A DNA stretch of 64,000 bases from Pelagomonas calceolata (taxonomy: Eukaryota > Sar > Pelagophyceae > Pelagomonadales > Pelagomonadaceae). Shown here in pieces: positions 36,414-45,866 of the stretch; the first letter of the stretch is position 1; the number at the start of each line of letters is the position of its first letter. Below the pieces are notes generated by a model that did not search any database, was not told where the DNA came from, and worked only from the letters and a program-made list of their open reading frames with translations. Location: contig CAKKNE010000005.1 of the NCBI GenBank assembly GCA_918797485.1, positions 5,146,001 to 5,210,000 on the forward strand, in the 5' to 3' direction. Both the position numbers and the translations under genes were made by a program.

Positions 36414-37496
36414 TTACTGCCTCCGCAGCACCACGACGCGCGTGTCGCGGACGCGCTCGACGACCTCCGCGACGGGGAACGTCGCCGACAGCGCCTCGAT
36501 CGTAGCATCGAGGCGGTCCCCGGCGCCGCGGTGCGTGTGCGCGAGCCAGATCTCGCGCAGGTCCGGCAGCGCCGCGACGACGCCCGGCAAGCTCGCGGCG
36601 GCCTCCGCCGAGTAGAGGACGTCCGCCGCGACCAACACATTCCAGGACCCGAGCACGTTCCAAGCCGGGACCTCGTCCCGCACGACGTCCCACGCGACGG
36701 CCCGGATCAACTCGCCGGCGCCGTTCCGCTCGATGTTGCGCTCGAGCAGCGCCAGCACGCGGCCCTGGTCCGTCACGTCGCCGCTGAGGCCGCGAGCCGC
36801 GAGCGCCAGACTCGCGGCGCCGACGCCGCTTCCGACCTCGACGAACAAGCCCCCATCATTGATGTCGGGCAGCTTCGTCTCGTCGAGCGTCGCGACGTAC
36901 GACGCCAGGACCAGGCCCGCGTTCCAGAGGTGGCTGCCGCAGGCGTCGCCGAACTCCTCTACAACCTCTAATTGAATATCTCCGAAGCTCAGGTCCCGGA
37001 TCGCCTCGAAGGTCGGCGCGTCGTCGCCGCTGCCCGTGACGACGCGCACCTCGGCCGCGACGCCGAGCACGTCGAGCGGGCCCGCCCGCTTCCCCGCGAC
37101 CCAGGGCTCGGCGACGACGCGGCACCGGTCCGTGAACGCCGCGGCCGGCGCGCTGCAGAGCCACCGCTCCTTCATACGCGTCGTCGTCACGGGGTGCGGC
37201 GCGCCGTCCACGCGGCACCGCACCTCCACGTCGACCGCCGGCACCGTCGTGCCCTGGTCGTCGGTGACGTCGAGCTCCCACTTCACCGGCGTCGCGCGAC
37301 GCATCGAAATGGCGACCGGCGGCGCGCGGCGGAAGCGCACGCGCAACAGGCGCTGGGCGGCATGCGCGTTCGCGTCGAGGCGCATCTGGAGCGCCGCGGC
37401 GCGCGCGTTTGCCGCCGCACCCGACGCCTCGGCGGCGTCGGCTCGCGCGAGGGCTGCCAGCACTCGCGCCTCCAGGTCTTCCTCATAGGCTGCCAT
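36414..37496 (-). CDS. METTL21/22-type protein methyltransferase
   Basis: A 360-residue protein. The C-terminal 190 residues form a seven-beta-strand methyltransferase: GSHLWNAGLVLASYVA (the L-W-x-A-G-x-x-L block of the Methyltransf_16 family), the SAM loop FVEVGSGVGAASLALAARG, VTDQGRVLALLERNIERNG (acidic residue at the end of beta 2) and WNVLVAADVLYSAE. The N-terminal half is specific to this protein and includes a beta-rich region (VEVRCRVDGAPHPVTTT). Family members methylate lysines of chaperones and elongation factors. The exact target is unknown. Confidence 0.8.
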   Translation of the reverse strand: MAAYEEDLEARVLAALARADAAEASGAAANARAAALQMRLDANAHAAQRLLRVRFRRAPPVAISMRRATPVKWELDVTDDQGTTVPAVDVEVRCRVDGAPHPVTTTRMKERWLCSAPAAAFTDRCRVVAEPWVAGKRAGPLDVLGVAAEVRVVTGSGDDAPTFEAIRDLSFGDIQLEVVEEFGDACGSHLWNAGLVLASYVATLDETKLPDINDGGLFVEVGSGVGAASLALAARGLSGDVTDQGRVLALLERNIERNGAGELIRAVAWDVVRDEVPAWNVLGSWNVLVAADVLYSAEAAASLPGVVAALPDLREIWLAHTHRGAGDRLDATIEALSATFPVAEVVERVRDTRVVVLRRQ

Positions 37497-37838
37497 CGGT
37501 AATGTGGTGTTGCGCTGCCCCAGGCAGCAATTTGGAGGTTATCGCGTTTTCCTGCGCACGTCCGCGAGCAATGCTAGTCGTGCGCGAGAGACGTGCACGA
37601 TTTTAGTGGCTTTCGGCCATGCCAGGCCGAGAGCATAAAGCAGATGCATAAAGCTGCCAAAAGACGGGAGTGCCCATGCCTCGCTCGGCAGGTATATACT
37701 TGGAAATGGAGGTATGGCGAGAGAGGCATTGACACGAAGTAATTAGTGTATTGACACTCTAGCTTGCTCGCAGCGCCAAGGTCGATCGCGTCCGGAGAGC
37801 CGGCGAAACGATGGCCATGGCTGCCCCAAGCCGTTGAA
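37497..37838. promoter_or_regulatory. Divergent intergenic region
   Basis: A 342-bp region. A short inverted repeat TAGTGTATTGACACT at 37744-37758 followed by CTAGC vaguely recalls the dyad element but is not counted as a copy. Confidence 0.35.
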
Positions 37839-40800
37839 ATGATGGGCGCACGAGCGCCGATGCGGCTCCTGCTAGTAATAGCCGCGCTCGCGGTCGTGAA
37901 CGGCCAGAGCGCCATGGAGGAGGAGTGCCGCCGGGAGATCACGTCTCCGGTCTTCACGAACGCGACGCTGCGCGACGCCGTCGCGCGGTTCTGGGAGGAC
38001 AAGAGCACGGCGGAATCTATATATGGTCCGATGAAGTGCTGGAATGTTGCCGAGGTCACGGACATGGAGGGCCTCTTCTCCGACGCGGGGTTGGTGGGCG
38101 TCGCGCGCACGTCGCAAGCTGCGTTCAACGAACCTATTGAATTTTGGGTCGTCGACAAGGTGACGAACATGAAGGACATGTTTAAATACTGCACGAACTT
38201 TAGACAACGATTGCAAGCCTGGGACCCGCGCCGCGTCACGAGCATGGAGGGCATGTTCTTCTACGCCTCGGCCTTCAACCAGGATTTGGGCTGGTGCCTG
38301 CATTCAAGTGTCGATATGACCTCGGCGTTCTCGGGCACGATGTGCGAGTCGGCGACGCCGCCCTGCGGCGTCGACACGCAGGGGTCCGGGACTGGGACCG
38401 GGATCTGCCCCTTCCCGACGCCCGTACCGACGCCGGCGCCCTCGATCTCGCCCGTGCCGACGGTGACGCCCGTCCCGTCCGGCGCGCCTTCGCTCATACC
38501 CACGCCGCAGCCCACGGAGTACCCCACTCTCACAAGATGCAAGGTGTGCAGCTCCCAGATTTTTGAGGGCCAATGCGAAGAAGGTACGAAGGAGGCCACG
38601 CCCAAGTGGGACACCTGGGACTGCATGGCGGACGACGTCTGCTGCGCGTCGAACAAAGACGACTGCTGCGAGCCCGTCGTCGATTGGCGCCCCTACGCCG
38701 CCGGCGCGGCCGTCGCCTTCATTTTGATTGCTGGGTATTTCGGGGGCAAGTGCCTCGCGGGCTGCCGCAAGAAGAGCTGGCCCGGGGTCATCACCGCGTT
38801 GAGAAATGAAAAAGGAAGAGTCGTGCCTCATTTAGATCGGAAAGAAAAAAAGCGGTTTTATGATGTCGCATATGATGACGGCGAGACGGAGACCAGGATA
38901 CCTTCGAAGCAAATCCAGCGGCGCCAGGGCCCGCCCGAGACGCGCGCGCCGCTGCTGGTCGGAGAGGAGGTCAAGGTCAAGTCCGAGAAGCGCATGCGCA
39001 AGGAGAAGGCCCTGAAAATTGCGAAGATCAACCGCGAACGGAACGCGAAGCGGTACGCGAAGAAGAGGAAGTCGCTCGACAGAGGGCCCAAGACGCTGGC
39101 GGACCGGCAGCGGGCCGCCCAGGAGCGGGAGGAGGGCAAGGGCTGCTGCGGGAAATTGCTCAAGGCGCTCGGGCTCGGTGGTGCCCCGGCGGAGAAGGCC
39201 GGGCCCGAGTCGCCCTACGCGCGCCGCGAGCGCCTAAGAAGACAGCGAGAAGAGCAGAAGAAGAAGAAGCGCCGGGCGGCACGCAAGATGGCGGCCCAGG
39301 TCGAGAAGGTCGACGAGGAGGAGGTCATCGACTATGCGGGCTTGGCTGTGGAGTTCGAGAAGACGACGATGACCTTGGCCCACTACCTGCCGTGGTACCA
39401 GTTCGACCGGGAGAAGACGGAGGTCGGCTTCCACTGGACGCTGAAGGACAACGGGTTCCGATTCGGGGGCGACGGGAGCATCGCGGCGCACTGGTCGCCC
39501 ATCATCGGTCCCTACGACGGACGAGACCGAAGAGTGGTCAGGTACCACCTGCTACTCATGAAGGAAGCTGGTATCAAAGGTGTGGTCTGTCGGTGGTTCG
39601 GGACGCAAGATAGCTATTACGCGGAACACAATCTGAGAGCTGCGGATGTGCTGCTCGAGGAGTGCTGCAAGGAGGGCATGAAGTTCACGATCTGCTGGGA
39701 CGACCGCGGCGCGTTTGCCGCCAGTGGCCAGAAGACCTGGCGCAGTTCCCTCGATAGCACCGCTTCTGTGATGGAGCAAGAGGCAGCCTTGGTCGACGCA
39801 TTGGCGAAGGATTTCGTGTATTTGCGGGACCATTACTTCGACAAGTCGGCGTATATCAGGCACGGTACGTTCGATGAACCGGTCGTTTGTCTACTGGGCC
39901 CCACAAAAATCACGAAGGCGAGGGTCTGGGACGAGGTCTGCAAAAAGGTCTTCCCGGACCTGGAGAAGCGGCCGAAATTATTAGCGATGCAGGGGTCGGC
40001 GCTGCAGGAGGCGCACGCCGTGGACGTGGGGCTGTACGCGTGGCTACCTAGAAAAATGCAGCCGCAGTGTACCTTAAGAGGTGTGGGGGATTTTGTCGAC
40101 GACTTTTATGAAGATCCGGCGGCGCTGATGGGGAGCGCGTTTCCCTCGTATCGGGACTATTATGCGGAGGGCAACGATGGACCTAGGCGAGGCTTCATCG
40201 GGCCGCACCGCGGGAAGACGTTAGATGCGGGCTTGGATTCAGCGCAGCGGTGGAAGCCGCCCTTCCTGCAGTTGTTGACTTGGAACAACTGGCAGGAGGG
40301 GACGCAGCTCGAACCGAGTCGCGAGGAACGGTTCCTGCGGTTATTGAGGTTGCAGAAGCGATTAGTGGGTAAAAATGACGACGCCGCCGAGGCGGCCTTC
40401 GTCGCGATCCACGCCAAGGCCATGGAGGTCTTCCGGACGGAGCGCGCCGAGATTCCCGAGTTAAGTGATGCGGGCCCGCCCCCCGAAGAGCACATGTTCA
40501 ACTTGAAAGCGGCTTTCCCCGAGGCGGCGATGGAGCGCGACGCCGACCGCCTCGAGAAGGCGAAATTACCGTTTGACAAGCCGCGCGAGAAGGAAAAAGT
40601 GGTCTTCGGGCCGCCCTCCGACTCTTTACTAACAGAGGAGACCGCATCTTCGTCGTGGATGTCCATGTCGTTGGCTGATGGTGAGGACGCGCCGCCGGCC
40701 GAGGGCTTCTTCGCGGACCTCGAGGGCTACTCGGAGCCCGAGTCTGATGAGGAGGAACAAGTGCCGCAGTCGCCCGTGCCGCCGTCGCCCGACGCGCTGT

Positions 40801-42590
40801 CGCAGAACTTGGATGGATTTACGGACTACCGGGCCTCGCGCTGGTCGTTCGTGGAGGACGACGAGTGCTACGAGGCGGCCGCGCCGGCGCCGGCGCCGGC
40901 GCCCGCGCCGGCGGCCGCGCCGGCGCCCGTCCAAGCTCCCGCGCCCGAGCCCGCCCAAGCGCCGGCGCCGGCGCCCCCATCAATCCAAGAGGAGGCGCAT
41001 GTCGTCATCGAGGTCGAGGACGACGCGACGGACGCGCGCTTCTCCAAGGCCGAGGCCTTCGGCAGCCCCGGCTCCGACGTGTCTGGTTCTAGAATCTGGG
41101 CCGACTACGAGGAGGAGACCAAGGTCGAGCCCGCGTCGCGGCGGTCCTCCCGCAGATCTTCTCGGCGGTCGTCGCGTGGCACTAGAAGACGGTCGAGATC
41201 CCGGGACCGGAGTCGGTCGGCGTCGACGACCGACGAGCCCATGTTCGAGGTCGAGGAGGGCCCGACCATCGACCAGTGCATCAAGGAGCGGCTGGACGAA
41301 TTAAGGGTGGACCAGCACAAGGGCCTCGAGGCGGGGCGCGTCTACGGGTACGTCGCGTCCGTCGAAAAGGGCACGATGCACATGCCGCGGCCGCTGAAAT
41401 TCAAGCGCAACACGGACATCCTGAAGAGTGCGAATGATGTGGAAGAGGTCGCGAACCTGGCCATCGTGTGCCAGGTCGCCCTCGAGGAGTGCGAGGACTT
41501 CGACCAGCCTCTGACCGTTACTGTGGAATGTCATCTGCGGTCCAAGGTGCCGCTGCACGAGATGACTCGATTACAACGAAGAACGGCTCGGAGTCTCGCT
41601 AAAAGGCGAGCGAAGCGTGTGACCAACATCATGGAGGCCCACGGCATTCCCAAGGTGAATCTTGTCGCCGCGGGCGTCGGTGTGTCGGACACGCCGGGGT
41701 TGCTCGTCTTTCTAGATGCTTGTTCTCGCGAAGCTGCCTTAAAGGCGGCCATGATGCCGGCCGTCGCGCCTCAACCAGTATCAGACGACCCGCGCAAGGT
41801 CAAACGGACGCTGCCCTGGCAGAAGCGCAAGTCCGCGCTCGCGGAGGCGCGGGCCTGGGATCAGAGGCCGGAAGCGCACATCGTGGAACCGCGGCCGCCG
41901 TCGTCGGGCTACGGACGGGACGCCCGCGTCGCGCCGGCGAAGAAGACGCCCTCTTTATTATCAAAGCCGCACGCGACGCCGACGCGTTCATTTGGCCGAT
42001 CACCGACCAAACAAGGGTCCGTGTTCAGCACGGCGGGCCGCGCGCCGCTGCGCATGCCGACGTCCGGCCTCTGGACGCCGCACTGGCCGCCCAACGAATT
42101 GGGGGACGAGGAGGACTTGAGACTCGAGCGGGAACGAGCACAACGCGTCGCCGACGCGCGCGCGGACACGACGGCTCGGGCCCGCGCGTCGCCGACGCGC
42201 GCGCTGTCGCCGCCGAAGCCCAAGCCGCCGACGCCTCCATTGTTTGAAGAGGACCCGCTCCCGCTCGCGTCGCACGACCCGGATAACCCGTCGCACGAGG
42301 GGCTCGTGGCGGTGGCGACGCGGACGGCGCGGCGCTGGAACGCGGCGCAGCGGCTCCGCCGGAGCCGCAACGTCGTGGGCCTCTCGCGCGACCAGCTCGC
42401 GCGCGACGTCGGCCACATGGCGCCGCCGAATCCGACGCTCCTACCGAAATCCGTGCGGGCGCTGCGCTACGTCCTGGGCGGCCGCCAGGAGCCCCGCGAC
42501 GACATCCCGCAGCGGTCGCCGACGCGCGCGGAGACGTCGGGGCGGCGCGTCATGGCGCAGCCGGGGACGACGTTTGGGAGCGGGAGGTAG
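37839..42590 (+). CDS. Giant membrane protein: BspA-like repeats, TM, GH99-like and OmpA-like domains
   Basis: A 1583-residue intronless protein. It has a signal peptide (MRLLLVIAALAVVNG); BspA/DUF285-type repeats at ~65-157 (CWNVAEVTDMEGLFSDA, VVDKVTNMKDMFKYC, RRVTSMEGMFFYASAFNQ); a Pro/Thr stalk; a Cys-rich patch; and a TM at ~286-304. A Lys/Arg-rich coiled region leads to a GH99-like domain at ~505-820 (LAHYLPWYQFD, AHWSPIIGPYDGRD, EAGIKGVVCRWFG, LTWNNWQEGTQLEPS), the family of endo-alpha-mannosidases. An Ala-Pro repeat and RS-like patch (~1010-1127) precede an OmpA-like region (~1166-1297; LAKRRAKRVTNIMEAHGI). A single TM would put the hydrolase in the cytosol, which is odd. The start could instead be the ATG at 37860. 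Confidence 0.8.
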   Translation: MMGARAPMRLLLVIAALAVVNGQSAMEEECRREITSPVFTNATLRDAVARFWEDKSTAESIYGPMKCWNVAEVTDMEGLFSDAGLVGVARTSQAAFNEPIEFWVVDKVTNMKDMFKYCTNFRQRLQAWDPRRVTSMEGMFFYASAFNQDLGWCLHSSVDMTSAFSGTMCESATPPCGVDTQGSGTGTGICPFPTPVPTPAPSISPVPTVTPVPSGAPSLIPTPQPTEYPTLTRCKVCSSQIFEGQCEEGTKEATPKWDTWDCMADDVCCASNKDDCCEPVVDWRPYAAGAAVAFILIAGYFGGKCLAGCRKKSWPGVITALRNEKGRVVPHLDRKEKKRFYDVAYDDGETETRIPSKQIQRRQGPPETRAPLLVGEEVKVKSEKRMRKEKALKIAKINRERNAKRYAKKRKSLDRGPKTLADRQRAAQEREEGKGCCGKLLKALGLGGAPAEKAGPESPYARRERLRRQREEQKKKKRRAARKMAAQVEKVDEEEVIDYAGLAVEFEKTTMTLAHYLPWYQFDREKTEVGFHWTLKDNGFRFGGDGSIAAHWSPIIGPYDGRDRRVVRYHLLLMKEAGIKGVVCRWFGTQDSYYAEHNLRAADVLLEECCKEGMKFTICWDDRGAFAASGQKTWRSSLDSTASVMEQEAALVDALAKDFVYLRDHYFDKSAYIRHGTFDEPVVCLLGPTKITKARVWDEVCKKVFPDLEKRPKLLAMQGSALQEAHAVDVGLYAWLPRKMQPQCTLRGVGDFVDDFYEDPAALMGSAFPSYRDYYAEGNDGPRRGFIGPHRGKTLDAGLDSAQRWKPPFLQLLTWNNWQEGTQLEPSREERFLRLLRLQKRLVGKNDDAAEAAFVAIHAKAMEVFRTERAEIPELSDAGPPPEEHMFNLKAAFPEAAMERDADRLEKAKLPFDKPREKEKVVFGPPSDSLLTEETASSSWMSMSLADGEDAPPAEGFFADLEGYSEPESDEEEQVPQSPVPPSPDALSQNLDGFTDYRASRWSFVEDDECYEAAAPAPAPAPAPAAAPAPVQAPAPEPAQAPAPAPPSIQEEAHVVIEVEDDATDARFSKAEAFGSPGSDVSGSRIWADYEEETKVEPASRRSSRRSSRRSSRGTRRRSRSRDRSRSASTTDEPMFEVEEGPTIDQCIKERLDELRVDQHKGLEAGRVYGYVASVEKGTMHMPRPLKFKRNTDILKSANDVEEVANLAIVCQVALEECEDFDQPLTVTVECHLRSKVPLHEMTRLQRRTARSLAKRRAKRVTNIMEAHGIPKVNLVAAGVGVSDTPGLLVFLDACSREAALKAAMMPAVAPQPVSDDPRKVKRTLPWQKRKSALAEARAWDQRPEAHIVEPRPPSSGYGRDARVAPAKKTPSLLSKPHATPTRSFGRSPTKQGSVFSTAGRAPLRMPTSGLWTPHWPPNELGDEEDLRLERERAQRVADARADTTARARASPTRALSPPKPKPPTPPLFEEDPLPLASHDPDNPSHEGLVAVATRTARRWNAAQRLRRSRNVVGLSRDQLARDVGHMAPPNPTLLPKSVRALRYVLGGRQEPRDDIPQRSPTRAETSGRRVMAQPGTTFGSGR

Positions 42591-42759
42591 TATAAGGCGC
42601 TTTGTGTTATCTTCCCCACGCTGTCGACGACGCGCGACGACGTTACCCCTGTCATGTATGCTTGATGGCACGAAGCCGATAGTTCTAGCCGATATCGTGA
42701 ACTCGTGAACTAACTCAGAGGAGAGTTAAGAGTGGGGTGGAGGTATGGACAAAAAGTGC

Positions 42760-43068
42760 TCACGGCGTCGGCGAATCCTTCGCGTCGCTCGTGCTGCGGG
42801 CGCGCCTGATCGTTTGCCGGAGTTCTTGGGCGGCCGGGGGCGTTTCAGGGCCGGCGGCCCACGCGTCGAGGACCGCGTCGACTTCGGCGGTTTCGGCTAC
42901 CTCGGCGTCCGCGATGGCGGCGGGCGTTGGCAGCGGACCGGCTGGCGGCGGATCCGACGGATCGAGCGTCGTGGGGATGGCTCGCGCGCTGCTGACCGGG
43001 ACGGCGCATGGCTTCGCACAAGCTGCGGTTGACGGGACCTCGTCTCTGTCGCTCGTCTCGCGGCTCAT
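42760..43068 (-). CDS. Hypothetical Ala/Pro-rich small protein
   Basis: A 102-residue frame (begins MSRETSDRDEVPSTAACAK) ending in a mildly amphipathic stretch (AIADAEVAETAEVDAVLDAW). Composition is plausible but no motif or homologue is recognised, and the opposite strand is open too. It could be non-coding. Confidence 0.25.
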   Translation of the reverse strand: MSRETSDRDEVPSTAACAKPCAVPVSSARAIPTTLDPSDPPPAGPLPTPAAIADAEVAETAEVDAVLDAWAAGPETPPAAQELRQTIRRARSTSDAKDSPTP

Positions 43069-43398
43069 GGATGGTGATGATGACTTTTTCGCGACTCAAA
43101 ACGTCTCGCCACGCTTGCAAAAAGAGGATACTGTGGACAACAGGTCAGGTTTTTCAGCCTCGCTGTCTGCAGCGTCGAACGAATGGACACCGCGTCGATA
43201 AAATTGAGGAAAGGGGCCACCTGAGGGCTTACTCCTGGCTCCTCGCGTAAATCTGAGCCGTGGACGGCCACCTTTTTGTGAAGTTGGGTCTAACAAGAGC
43301 AAACTTTCGCGCCGGGGAGAACCTGTCTCTAGTCGTCGATTATTACGGGTCCATTTCACGAGTCGAAGTCGCCTGACTCTCCTTTGTTTGTTGGCGAG

Positions 43399-43422
43399 CT
43401 AGCGGCCTGTAAGACACTAGCA
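43399..43422 (+). repeat. Dyad element copy 9 (consensus)
   Basis: GCTA followed by GCGGCCTGTAAGACACTAGC, identical to the copy at 27826. It is 197 bp upstream of the BAG-domain ATG at 43620 and oriented towards it. Confidence 0.75.
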
Positions 43423-43619
43423 AGACCAAGCTGGGGCTGTGTGGAGCACGCGGGTTGGGCATAGAGCTGCTACCTTGTTGTTCTGTTTTCCAGTCAGCTC
43501 GTTTTAGAGCGCTTGCAACGTTGAGAGCTTTCTCCGTTTGCAACCCAGAGAGCAAACCCAGAGAGAGCGTGCTCTGCGGCGCGAGACTGCAGCGCAAACA
43601 AGACCGACGCATACAAGCG

Positions 43620-44150
43620 ATGGACAACATCGGCGTCGTCCGCCTGAAACTCACAGGCTGCGGCCAATCGCTGGAGCTCGAGGTCGAGAACGGCGAGACC
43701 GTGGGGAGACTCCTCGATAAATGCGCGGAGGAAATGGGCGGAGGCGTCTCGAGACGCCACGTCAAATTGGTCGCGCGCGGCAAGAACCTGGACGAGTCCT
43801 CGGCGCAGTTATCGCTCGAGGCCGCCGGCATCCGGGACCGGACGTCCGGCGCCCGGCGTCCTCCGAGGGGCCTTCACGCGTCGGTCAGCTCATACGCCAT
43901 CGACGCGACGTTTCCACCGCGCAGGAAGATGATGATCATGCACACGGCGCACTATCACGCGGAGAAGGCGGGCGTGCAGAAGCTCGCAGAGCTGGCCGCG
44001 CGCGCCGACGCGGTCGCGGACCCCGCCAGCGCTGCGGGCCAGGAGATGCTGACACAGCTGCTCTGCGAGGTCGACGGAGTCGACGCGGGCGGGAGCGAGT
44101 GGCTCCGCGCGCAGCGCAAGGCTCTGGTCAAGAGATTATCCGAGCGATGA
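43620..44150 (+). CDS. Ubiquitin-like plus BAG-domain co-chaperone
   Basis: The likely coding sequence is join(43620..43843, 43925..44150), 149 residues. Residues 5-75 form a ubiquitin-like domain (VRLKLTGCGQSLELEVENGE, KLVARGKNLDES, then AGIRDRTKMMIMHT after splicing). Residues 85-149 match a BAG domain (MLTQLLCEVDGVDAGGSEWL, RAQRKALVKRLSE), which binds the Hsp70 ATPase domain as a nucleotide-exchange factor. The arrangement matches BAG1 and plant BAG1-4. The intron is 81 nt and stop-free, so an unspliced reading is open but breaks the ubiquitin-like core. 17 bp from the convergent fibrillin stop. Confidence 0.8.
   Translation: MDNIGVVRLKLTGCGQSLELEVENGETVGRLLDKCAEEMGGGVSRRHVKLVARGKNLDESSAQLSLEAAGIRDRTSGARRPPRGLHASVSSYAIDATFPPRRKMMIMHTAHYHAEKAGVQKLAELAARADAVADPASAAGQEMLTQLLCEVDGVDAGGSEWLRAQRKALVKRLSER
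43844..43924 (+). other. Intron (81 nt) with the shared 16-bp core
   Basis: The GTCCGG donor and TTTCCACCGCGCAG acceptor restore the ubiquitin-like sequence GIRDRTKMMIMHT. Positions 43895-43910 are an exact CGCCATCGACGCGACG, directly before the polypyrimidine-like acceptor region. Confidence 0.6.
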
Positions 44151-44167
44151 CATTAACATTCACAAAC

Positions 44168-44908
44168 TTACTTGCCGTAGTACCGCTCGTTGACAGAGTA
44201 GAAGTTCTGGCCAGTCTTGACGACGCGCAGCGCGCCGTCGTTGTAGAGGACCTTGAATTCCCCGAAGGGTAGCGAAAACAAACCGGTCGTGTCGTAAGGG
44301 CCCAGCTCTAAATCGCGGTTCAGCACGCGCCGCGGCCGCAGGCCCGCGCCCTTGAGCACCAATTTGACGTCGCCCGGCGTGGCCTCCGTAAATCCAGTCA
44401 CGACGCGCTGTTCCACCGAGTCCTCGGACAGCTCCGATCTCAAAGTCGTGAGGAGCGAAGCGGGCCGCCACTCTATTACATTCACCACGGTGCCGTCCGC
44501 GGCCGAAATCTCCTGGCCGATGCGGCCCAGCGTCGGCGCGAACGGGAGCGAGGACCCGAGGCCGGTAATATCGGGCGCGTCCGTCCAGAGCAGCGTCCAG
44601 TCGCCGTCGAGCGGCACGGGCGTCAGGTCCTGCGCGGCGTCCGACAACGCGTGGATCGCGTTGCGCACGGATGCGGCCATGCTCTTGTCTTTTTTAAATC
44701 CTCGGTCGGTTCCCGCGATGGCTTGTAATAATGCGTCCTTCGCTTCGGCGACGGCGTCTGGTGCGTCGTCCGGTTCTGTTGGCGTCGTGTCATCCGGCGT
44801 CGCGCGCAGAGCTCTCGCAGCCGTCGCGCGCACCGATGGCGCACGAACCGAGAGCTGGTACGCAGTCGTGAGTGACACGCATGTCAAAAAAAGAGTGAAA
44901 CGCGGCAT
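44168..44908 (-). CDS. Plastid lipid-associated protein (PAP/fibrillin)
   Basis: A 246-residue protein. The leader MPRFTLFLTCVSLTTAYQLS with the following Arg/Ser/Ala-rich stretch fits bipartite plastid targeting. The mature part has the fibrillin pattern: AKDALLQAIAGTDRGFK near the start, LDGDWTLLWTDAPDI in the centre, and a C-terminal beta strand ending FGEFKVLYNDGALRVVKT and NFYSVNERYYG (D-x-x-L-R-I-x-R-x-x-x-G-x-x-F-V-Y-like). Fibrillins are lipocalin-like proteins of plastoglobules and thylakoids. The start is fixed by the leader, rejecting the ATG at 44962. Confidence 0.85.
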   Translation of the reverse strand: MPRFTLFLTCVSLTTAYQLSVRAPSVRATAARALRATPDDTTPTEPDDAPDAVAEAKDALLQAIAGTDRGFKKDKSMAASVRNAIHALSDAAQDLTPVPLDGDWTLLWTDAPDITGLGSSLPFAPTLGRIGQEISAADGTVVNVIEWRPASLLTTLRSELSEDSVEQRVVTGFTEATPGDVKLVLKGAGLRPRRVLNRDLELGPYDTTGLFSLPFGEFKVLYNDGALRVVKTGQNFYSVNERYYGK

Positions 44909-45034
44909 TTTGATGACTCGAAGATGGGTGCAACTGATCCTATGGATAGTGGGCTGCTCCAAACCGACGGTTCTTCAGCTCGCGAGCCCTGCTTTCCGGT
45001 CCGGCGGCCTCGCGTGGTCAACTATTGTTTGGAC

Positions 45035-45056
45035 CTAGCGTCCGTCGACATACTAG
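45035..45056 (+). repeat. Dyad element copy (degenerate)
   Basis: It reads CTAGCGTCCGTCGACATACT and then AGC, keeping both CTAG arms and GACA. It lies 82 bp before the plus ATG at 45138 and 127 bp from the minus ATG at 44908. Confidence 0.35.
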
Positions 45057-45137
45057 CGTCGAAATCTGATTCCCAAGCTGCCAAGCTGCCAAACGACGGC
45101 AAGCGCACAGCATGGCTGCCCCTCCGTAAAAAAAACC

Positions 45138-45866
45138 ATGGGCAAGGACTTCGCGGCCCGCCACGCCGTCTACGTCGGCGCCGCCGTCGTCCTCAAGCTT
45201 ATTTGTGGGGCCGACGATTGCGTCTGGCTCTCGCCCTTCCTGGCCAAGGCAAGAGGCGCGGCGGCGAAGGCCAAAGTGGCTGCAAAGTACGTAACAACAG
45301 TGGTCTTGATCACGTGCATCGCGGCCGGCCTCGCGCTGGGTATACGAAGAATCGCCGCGCCGGCCGAGCGGCGGGCCGACGAGGGCATCGGCACGGCTGC
45401 GGGCGTGCTGTTGGTGCTGTACGCTCTGTACACAGCGCGCGAGGACGGCTGGTTCCCCTGCTGCCCTCCGGACGACGAGGACGACGAGGAGGAGGAGGAA
45501 TCGGCCGTAGCCGACGCGCTCACGAAAATCAGCGCGTGCTGCGACTGCGTGGCAGACGAGGAGGAGCCCCTCCTGAAAACGGCGGAGGAGCGCCGGAGCG
45601 AGCGCGACATTCTGGTCGTGGCGTTCCTGGGGACGATGGACGATTTGGTCGTCTACTTCTCGGTGGCGGTGTCGGGGAAGATTCCCGGCGTCGACCTCGT
45701 CATCGGGACGACGCTCGGGGCCGTGGCGCTGGCCTTCTGCGTCGGGAGCCTGCTCGAATTTTCTGAAAGGGCGTCGGCGTGCGTCGCGAAGGTCCCGATC
45801 CCGCTCGTGCTCGTCGCGCTGGCTTGCTATATTATCGTCGACGCGTGGCACCCGCTGAAGTACTAA
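45138..45866 (+). CDS. LysE/CadD-like membrane transporter, paralogue B
   Basis: A 242-residue protein of two membrane halves joined by an acidic loop (DDEDDEEEEESA). The first half has GADDCVWLSPFL, the second LVVAFLGTMDDLVVYFSVAV. It mirrors the gene at 16656-17555 in length, the two D-D motifs and the acidic loop. Its last residues (ends PLKY) lie inside a 72-bp repeat unit shared with the 3' end of the convergent peptidase gene. Substrate unknown; export of cations or amino acids is inferred from the superfamily. Confidence 0.65.
   Translation: MGKDFAARHAVYVGAAVVLKLICGADDCVWLSPFLAKARGAAAKAKVAAKYVTTVVLITCIAAGLALGIRRIAAPAERRADEGIGTAAGVLLVLYALYTAREDGWFPCCPPDDEDDEEEEESAVADALTKISACCDCVADEEEPLLKTAEERRSERDILVVAFLGTMDDLVVYFSVAVSGKIPGVDLVIGTTLGAVALAFCVGSLLEFSERASACVAKVPIPLVLVALACYIIVDAWHPLKY

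Larger units (their letters stand above)
42591..43619. other. Long intergenic region
   Basis: A 1-kb gap, the longest here. It contains a weak minus-strand ORF at 42760-43068 (listed separately) and the dyad copy at 43399-43422, 198 bp before the BAG gene. Nothing else is recognised. Confidence 0.4.

Noticed and set aside
37744-37763. Additional dyad copy near the giant gene
   Set aside because: Only AGTGT...ACACT and CTAGC are present. Spacing and core do not match.
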